Shown piece by piece: positions 5,807 through 8,159 of a stretch of DNA of 8,159 nucleotides; the stretch's first letter is position 1, and each line of letters opens with the position of its first letter. Both the position numbers and the translations under genes were made by a program. This DNA comes from ANME-2 cluster archaeon (GTDB taxonomy: Archaea > Halobacteriota > Methanosarcinia > Methanosarcinales > Methanocomedenaceae), in assembly GCA_022353185.1 (NCBI GenBank), contig JAKRWB010000624.1:1-8159 (forward strand), given 5' to 3'. Below the pieces are notes generated by a model. That model was not told the DNA's origin. It ran no database searches and saw only the letters and a list, made by a program, of their open reading frames with translations.

Positions 5807-7111
5807 ATGCCTGAATATTGGGACCCACTTATTGAGAGAATGCCGGTTGACGAACTGATAAAAATACAGGAAGATAAACTGAAGCAACTGGTCAGATACG
5901 TGTATGACCATTCTCCTTTTTACAGGAAACGATTTGATGAAGCAGGGGTTTCACCTGATGACATACAGTCCCTCGCGGATGTTAAGAAACTTCCCTTCAC
6001 TGTAAAACAGGACCTGCGGGACACATATCCTACCGGTATGTTCTGTGTACCCCAAAAACAGGTTGTCCGCTATCATGCATCCAGCGGCACCACAGGTAAA
6101 CCTACGGTTGTGGGATATACTGAAAATGATGTGAAAGAATGGAGTACCTCCCTTGCAAGGGGTCTGACCTCCATTGGTGTGGGCCGGGGGGATGTGGTCC
6201 AGGTAGGTTACGGGTATGGCCTGTTCACGGGCGGGCTGGGATTGCATTATGGTACAGAAATGGTCGGAGCAAGTGCCATTCCTACCAGTTCAGGAAATAC
6301 TGAACGACAGATAGAACTGATGCAGGATTTGGGTTCCACTGCTATCGCTTGCACACCGTCATATTTCCTTCACATTAATGAGGTCACCAAGAAAATGGGT
6401 ATCAGTATAGCAAATGATACAAAATTGAAATACGGTTTATTCGGGGCCGAGCCGTGGTCTGAGGAGATGCGGCGCAGGATAGAAGAGCAGACCGGCATCA
6501 AGGCGTACGATATTTTCGGGACTTCCGAAATCAGTGGACCACTGTTCACTGAATGTACGTACCAGGACGGCATACATATCTGGGCAGACCAATTCTTAAT
6601 TGAGGTGATTGACCCGATGACCGGTGAGCCATTACCTGATGGAGAAAGAGGGGAGCTGGTCGTGACCACGCTGGTCAAGGAAGCTTTGCCGCTTATACGT
6701 TACCGCATCGGGGATCTGACCATCATTAACAGCGAGCCCTGTAAATGCGGGAGGACGCATCCGCGCATCATGCGTATCCTGGGCCGGACCGATGATATGA
6801 TAATCGTGAGAGGTATCAACGTGTTCCCGGGACAGGTGGAAGCTGTACTGATGGGCATACCAGAAGTGGCTGAACACTACCAGCTTATAGTTGAGCGTGA
6901 GGGTGAACTTGATAGGCTTACGGTCCAGGTTGAAGTGACCGAGAATGTGTTCAGTGATAAGATATCTGACCTGATGAAGCTTGAGAAAAAGGTAGGTAAG
7001 GCACTTCACACTGTACTGAACATCACAGGAAAAGTTGAACTTGTGGAACCGGGAACCATCCCGCGGTCCATGGGTAAGGCACAGAGAGTTATTGACAAGA
7101 GGAACATATGA
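5807..7111 (+). CDS. Phenylacetate-CoA ligase-like aryl-acid:CoA ligase
   Basis: An adenylate-forming enzyme of 434 residues, the usual PaaK length. It activates an aryl acid (phenylacetate, indoleacetate or similar) with ATP and CoA. Motifs in order: the AMP-binding loop ASSGTTGKP (91-99), YGYGLFTGGLG, AYDIFGTSEISGP, the aspartate motif LIRYRIGDLT, the small cysteine motif CKCGRTHPRI, the hinge ILGRTDDMIIVRGINVFPGQ, and the C-terminal lysine segment MGKAQRVIDKR. No key residue appears lost. ATG 5807 starts at the family N-terminus (MPEYWDP); the frame is open further upstream over the isomerase end but gives no sensible protein. In methanogens this ligase works with indolepyruvate oxidoreductase in converting aryl acids to aromatic amino acids, or in the reverse degradation. 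That oxidoreductase is not in the window; the ACT gene 15 bases downstream is its typical partner. Confidence 0.92.
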   Translation: MPEYWDPLIERMPVDELIKIQEDKLKQLVRYVYDHSPFYRKRFDEAGVSPDDIQSLADVKKLPFTVKQDLRDTYPTGMFCVPQKQVVRYHASSGTTGKPTVVGYTENDVKEWSTSLARGLTSIGVGRGDVVQVGYGYGLFTGGLGLHYGTEMVGASAIPTSSGNTERQIELMQDLGSTAIACTPSYFLHINEVTKKMGISIANDTKLKYGLFGAEPWSEEMRRRIEEQTGIKAYDIFGTSEISGPLFTECTYQDGIHIWADQFLIEVIDPMTGEPLPDGERGELVVTTLVKEALPLIRYRIGDLTIINSEPCKCGRTHPRIMRILGRTDDMIIVRGINVFPGQVEAVLMGIPEVAEHYQLIVEREGELDRLTVQVEVTENVFSDKISDLMKLEKKVGKALHTVLNITGKVELVEPGTIPRSMGKAQRVIDKRNI

Positions 7112-7126
7112 TTGGGGGTGTATTAA

Positions 7127-7558
7127 ATGGAAAATAAATTGATCAAACAGATATCCATATTTGCAGAGAACAAACCAGGCAGGCTGGAGGAGATCACTAA
7201 GCGGCTTAAGACCGCAAACATCAATATCAGGGCATTTACCATTGCAGAGGCGGGTGATTTCGGAGTGCTGCGCATGGTGGTGGACAAGCCGGATAAGGCA
7301 CACGGTGTGCTGCATGATGCCGGGTTCACGGTCTCTGAGACCGATGTGCTTGGTGTAGAAATGAGCGATTCCCCTGGCGGCCTGCATGATATTGCAACCG
7401 TGCTTGGTGCCAATAATATTAATGTGGACTATGCCTATGCTTTTGCCACTGCAACCGAGAATGCACTATTGATAATCAGGGTGGATGATATCAGCAATGC
7501 CATAAAAGTGCTCGACAGGGCCGGTGTGGTGCTTATTGGAATTGAAGATGTGAAATAA
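7127..7558 (+). CDS. Tandem ACT-domain protein, amino acid sensor
   Basis: A 143-residue protein made of two ACT domains and nothing else. The first starts IKQISIFAENKPGRLEEITK (about 5-25) and the second runs from about residue 72 (GVEMSDSPGGLHDIATVLG). Each has the PG-[RG]-L turn that binds small amino acids in ACT dimers. It has no enzyme or DNA-binding domain, so it probably acts as a ligand-binding partner. It follows the aryl-CoA ligase by 15 bases with GGGGTG (7115-7120) before the ATG, so the two are co-transcribed. This ligase-ACT pairing is common in archaea and anaerobes, and suggests sensing of an aromatic amino acid to adjust the ligase. The T-rich stretch after the stop (7560-7572) may end the transcript. 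Confidence 0.9.
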   Translation: MENKLIKQISIFAENKPGRLEEITKRLKTANINIRAFTIAEAGDFGVLRMVVDKPDKAHGVLHDAGFTVSETDVLGVEMSDSPGGLHDIATVLGANNINVDYAYAFATATENALLIIRVDDISNAIKVLDRAGVVLIGIEDVK

Positions 7559-7606
7559 AGTTTATTATTTTAGTGTGACTTTCAAAAAGCAAGGGAAAAA
7601 GTGGCT

Positions 7607-7726
7607 ATGGCACTTACAAAGGAGAATGCATTATATATCATGGGCGGAAAGCATGTGGTGCGGACGAAGATAGAAATTGTCCTTAGACGAACACCCATGC
7701 AAATCTTAAGTTCGGCAAAGTTGTAA
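7607..7726 (+). CDS. Possible small ORF, 39 residues, unknown
   Basis: An open frame MALTKENALYIMGGKHVVRT... ends with TAA at 7724-7726. A GTG at 7601 in the same frame has AAGGGA about 5 bases upstream, so a 41-residue version is possible. The product is basic and matches no family I know. It overlaps the folded segment at 7651-7700, so coding and RNA structure compete as explanations. A second tiny frame (15 codons, ATG at 7626) follows AAAGGAG. It may be a leader peptide, the scar of a lost gene, or chance. Confidence 0.22.
   Translation: MALTKENALYIMGGKHVVRTKIEIVLRRTPMQILSSAKL
7651..7700 (+). repeat. Nested stem-loop in the leader of the NifX-like gene
   Basis: GCATGTGGTG (7651-7660) pairs with CACCCATGC (7692-7700) as nine pairs with one bulged T. 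Inside it GGAC (7662-7665) pairs with GTCC (7679-7682). It lies about 75 bases before the NifX-like start in an intergenic stretch. It could be a structured leader RNA or a protein-binding palindrome. No known riboswitch consensus was recognised. Confidence 0.35.
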
Positions 7727-7775
7727 AATCGGAGTATTGACAAAACATTTGAATATATCAATGGAGAAAATTAAT

Positions 7776-8144
7776 ATGAGAGTATGTATACCAAGTTTTA
7801 AACCAGGTGGGCTGAATGCCCCCGTTTCTGAACATTTCGGACATTGTGAGATATTTACTTTAGCTGATATTGATGGTGACAAAATCAAAGACGCATGGCC
7901 TCTTTCCAATGAATATGAAGGAGAACACAGCTGTGAGATCCCAGTTCAGAGAATCCTCAATGAGAAAGTAGAATGTATGATTGTAGGTGGTATCGGTCGT
8001 GGACCCATGATGGGATTCCAGCAGCTTGGTATTAAAGTTTACAGTGGTGCGTCGGGAACTGTTGAAGATACCTTGAACCAGTTCATAGAAGGTGCTTTAA
8101 AACCTGCAGGAAATGAAAATCTCTGCCAGGGTGGATGTCATTAA
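7776..8144 (+). CDS. NifX/NifB-C-like iron-molybdenum cofactor family protein
   Basis: A 122-residue, single-domain protein of the dinitrogenase iron-molybdenum cofactor biosynthesis superfamily (NifX, NafY and NifB C-terminus). In nitrogen fixers such proteins hold metal-cluster precursors; in methanogens many stand-alone copies exist with no proven role. Seen here are the strand MRVCIPSF, the signature SEHFGHCEIF (18-27), and the strand-turn MIVGGIGRGPMMGFQQLGIKVYSG. An unusual C-terminal CQGGCH tail could bind metal together with H20, H23 and C24. ATG 7776 has GGAG (7763-7766) 9 bases upstream; earlier in-frame starts (TTG 7737, ATG 7761) would include that site in the coding part. ATATAT at about 7753-7758 could be a TATA box, but would place the transcript start at about the ATG. 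No nif genes are nearby, so a role in nitrogen fixation is not implied. Confidence 0.88.
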   Translation: MRVCIPSFKPGGLNAPVSEHFGHCEIFTLADIDGDKIKDAWPLSNEYEGEHSCEIPVQRILNEKVECMIVGGIGRGPMMGFQQLGIKVYSGASGTVEDTLNQFIEGALKPAGNENLCQGGCH

Positions 8145-8159
8145 TCCTAATCGTTATAC

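Noticed and set aside
6632..7387. 251-codon open frame on the minus strand
   Set aside because: It lies opposite the ligase and ACT genes, whose motifs are clear; the translation has no family features and is a shadow.
7735..7758. TTGACA ... ATATAT as a bacterial-type promoter
   Set aside because: The gene content is archaeal, where TATA/BRE elements are used; the TTGACA match is probably chance.

Overview
The window reads as archaeal chromosome from a methanogen-type euryarchaeon, most likely a member or relative of the Methanosarcinales, possibly an anaerobic methane oxidiser. The evidence is a DUF2124-like protein, an archaeal SelB-like factor with a decayed G domain, an archaeal-type IMPase/FBPase, an archaeal-type UMP kinase, and TATA-like boxes with GGTG/GGAG ribosome binding sites. 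The genus is not determined; this placement is from recalled protein families, with no search run.

Layout. Positions 1-434 are the end of an IS1-like insertion sequence on the minus strand; its transposase runs off the left edge. Positions 435-601 are AT-rich with no supported gene. Positions 602-646 are exactly the 3' part of a tRNA-Met (anticodon CAU), from the anticodon stem to the discriminator base, with no 5' half next to it. This is the mark left when an integrase recombines into a tRNA gene. From 685 onward every gene is on the plus strand: DUF2124 (apparently with an AUU start), aSelBL, IMPase/FBPase, NAD kinase, UMP kinase, a TIM-barrel sugar-phosphate isomerase-like protein, a phenylacetate-CoA ligase-like protein, a tandem-ACT protein and a NifX/NifB-C-like protein.

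How the genes work together. aSelBL and IMPase/FBPase overlap by 4 bases and NAD kinase follows closely. The phosphatase/NAD kinase pair matches, as two separate genes, the fused NADP phosphatase/NAD kinase of Methanocaldococcus jannaschii, so this block may set the NAD/NADP ratio. The aryl-CoA ligase and ACT protein are 15 bases apart and form the known archaeal ligase plus aromatic amino acid sensor pair, here without the indolepyruvate oxidoreductase genes in view. UMP kinase and the isomerase are separate units; between them lie an 18-bp tandem duplication and a long, nearly perfect inverted repeat that looks like a miniature mobile element.

The most interesting points are the tRNA-Met 3' remnant beside the insertion sequence, the AUU start, the pseudo-GTPase, the 31-bp-arm inverted repeat, and a structured leader with a tiny ORF before the NifX-like gene. 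I do not see a wholly new multi-gene system; most of the window is core metabolism with a scarred left end.
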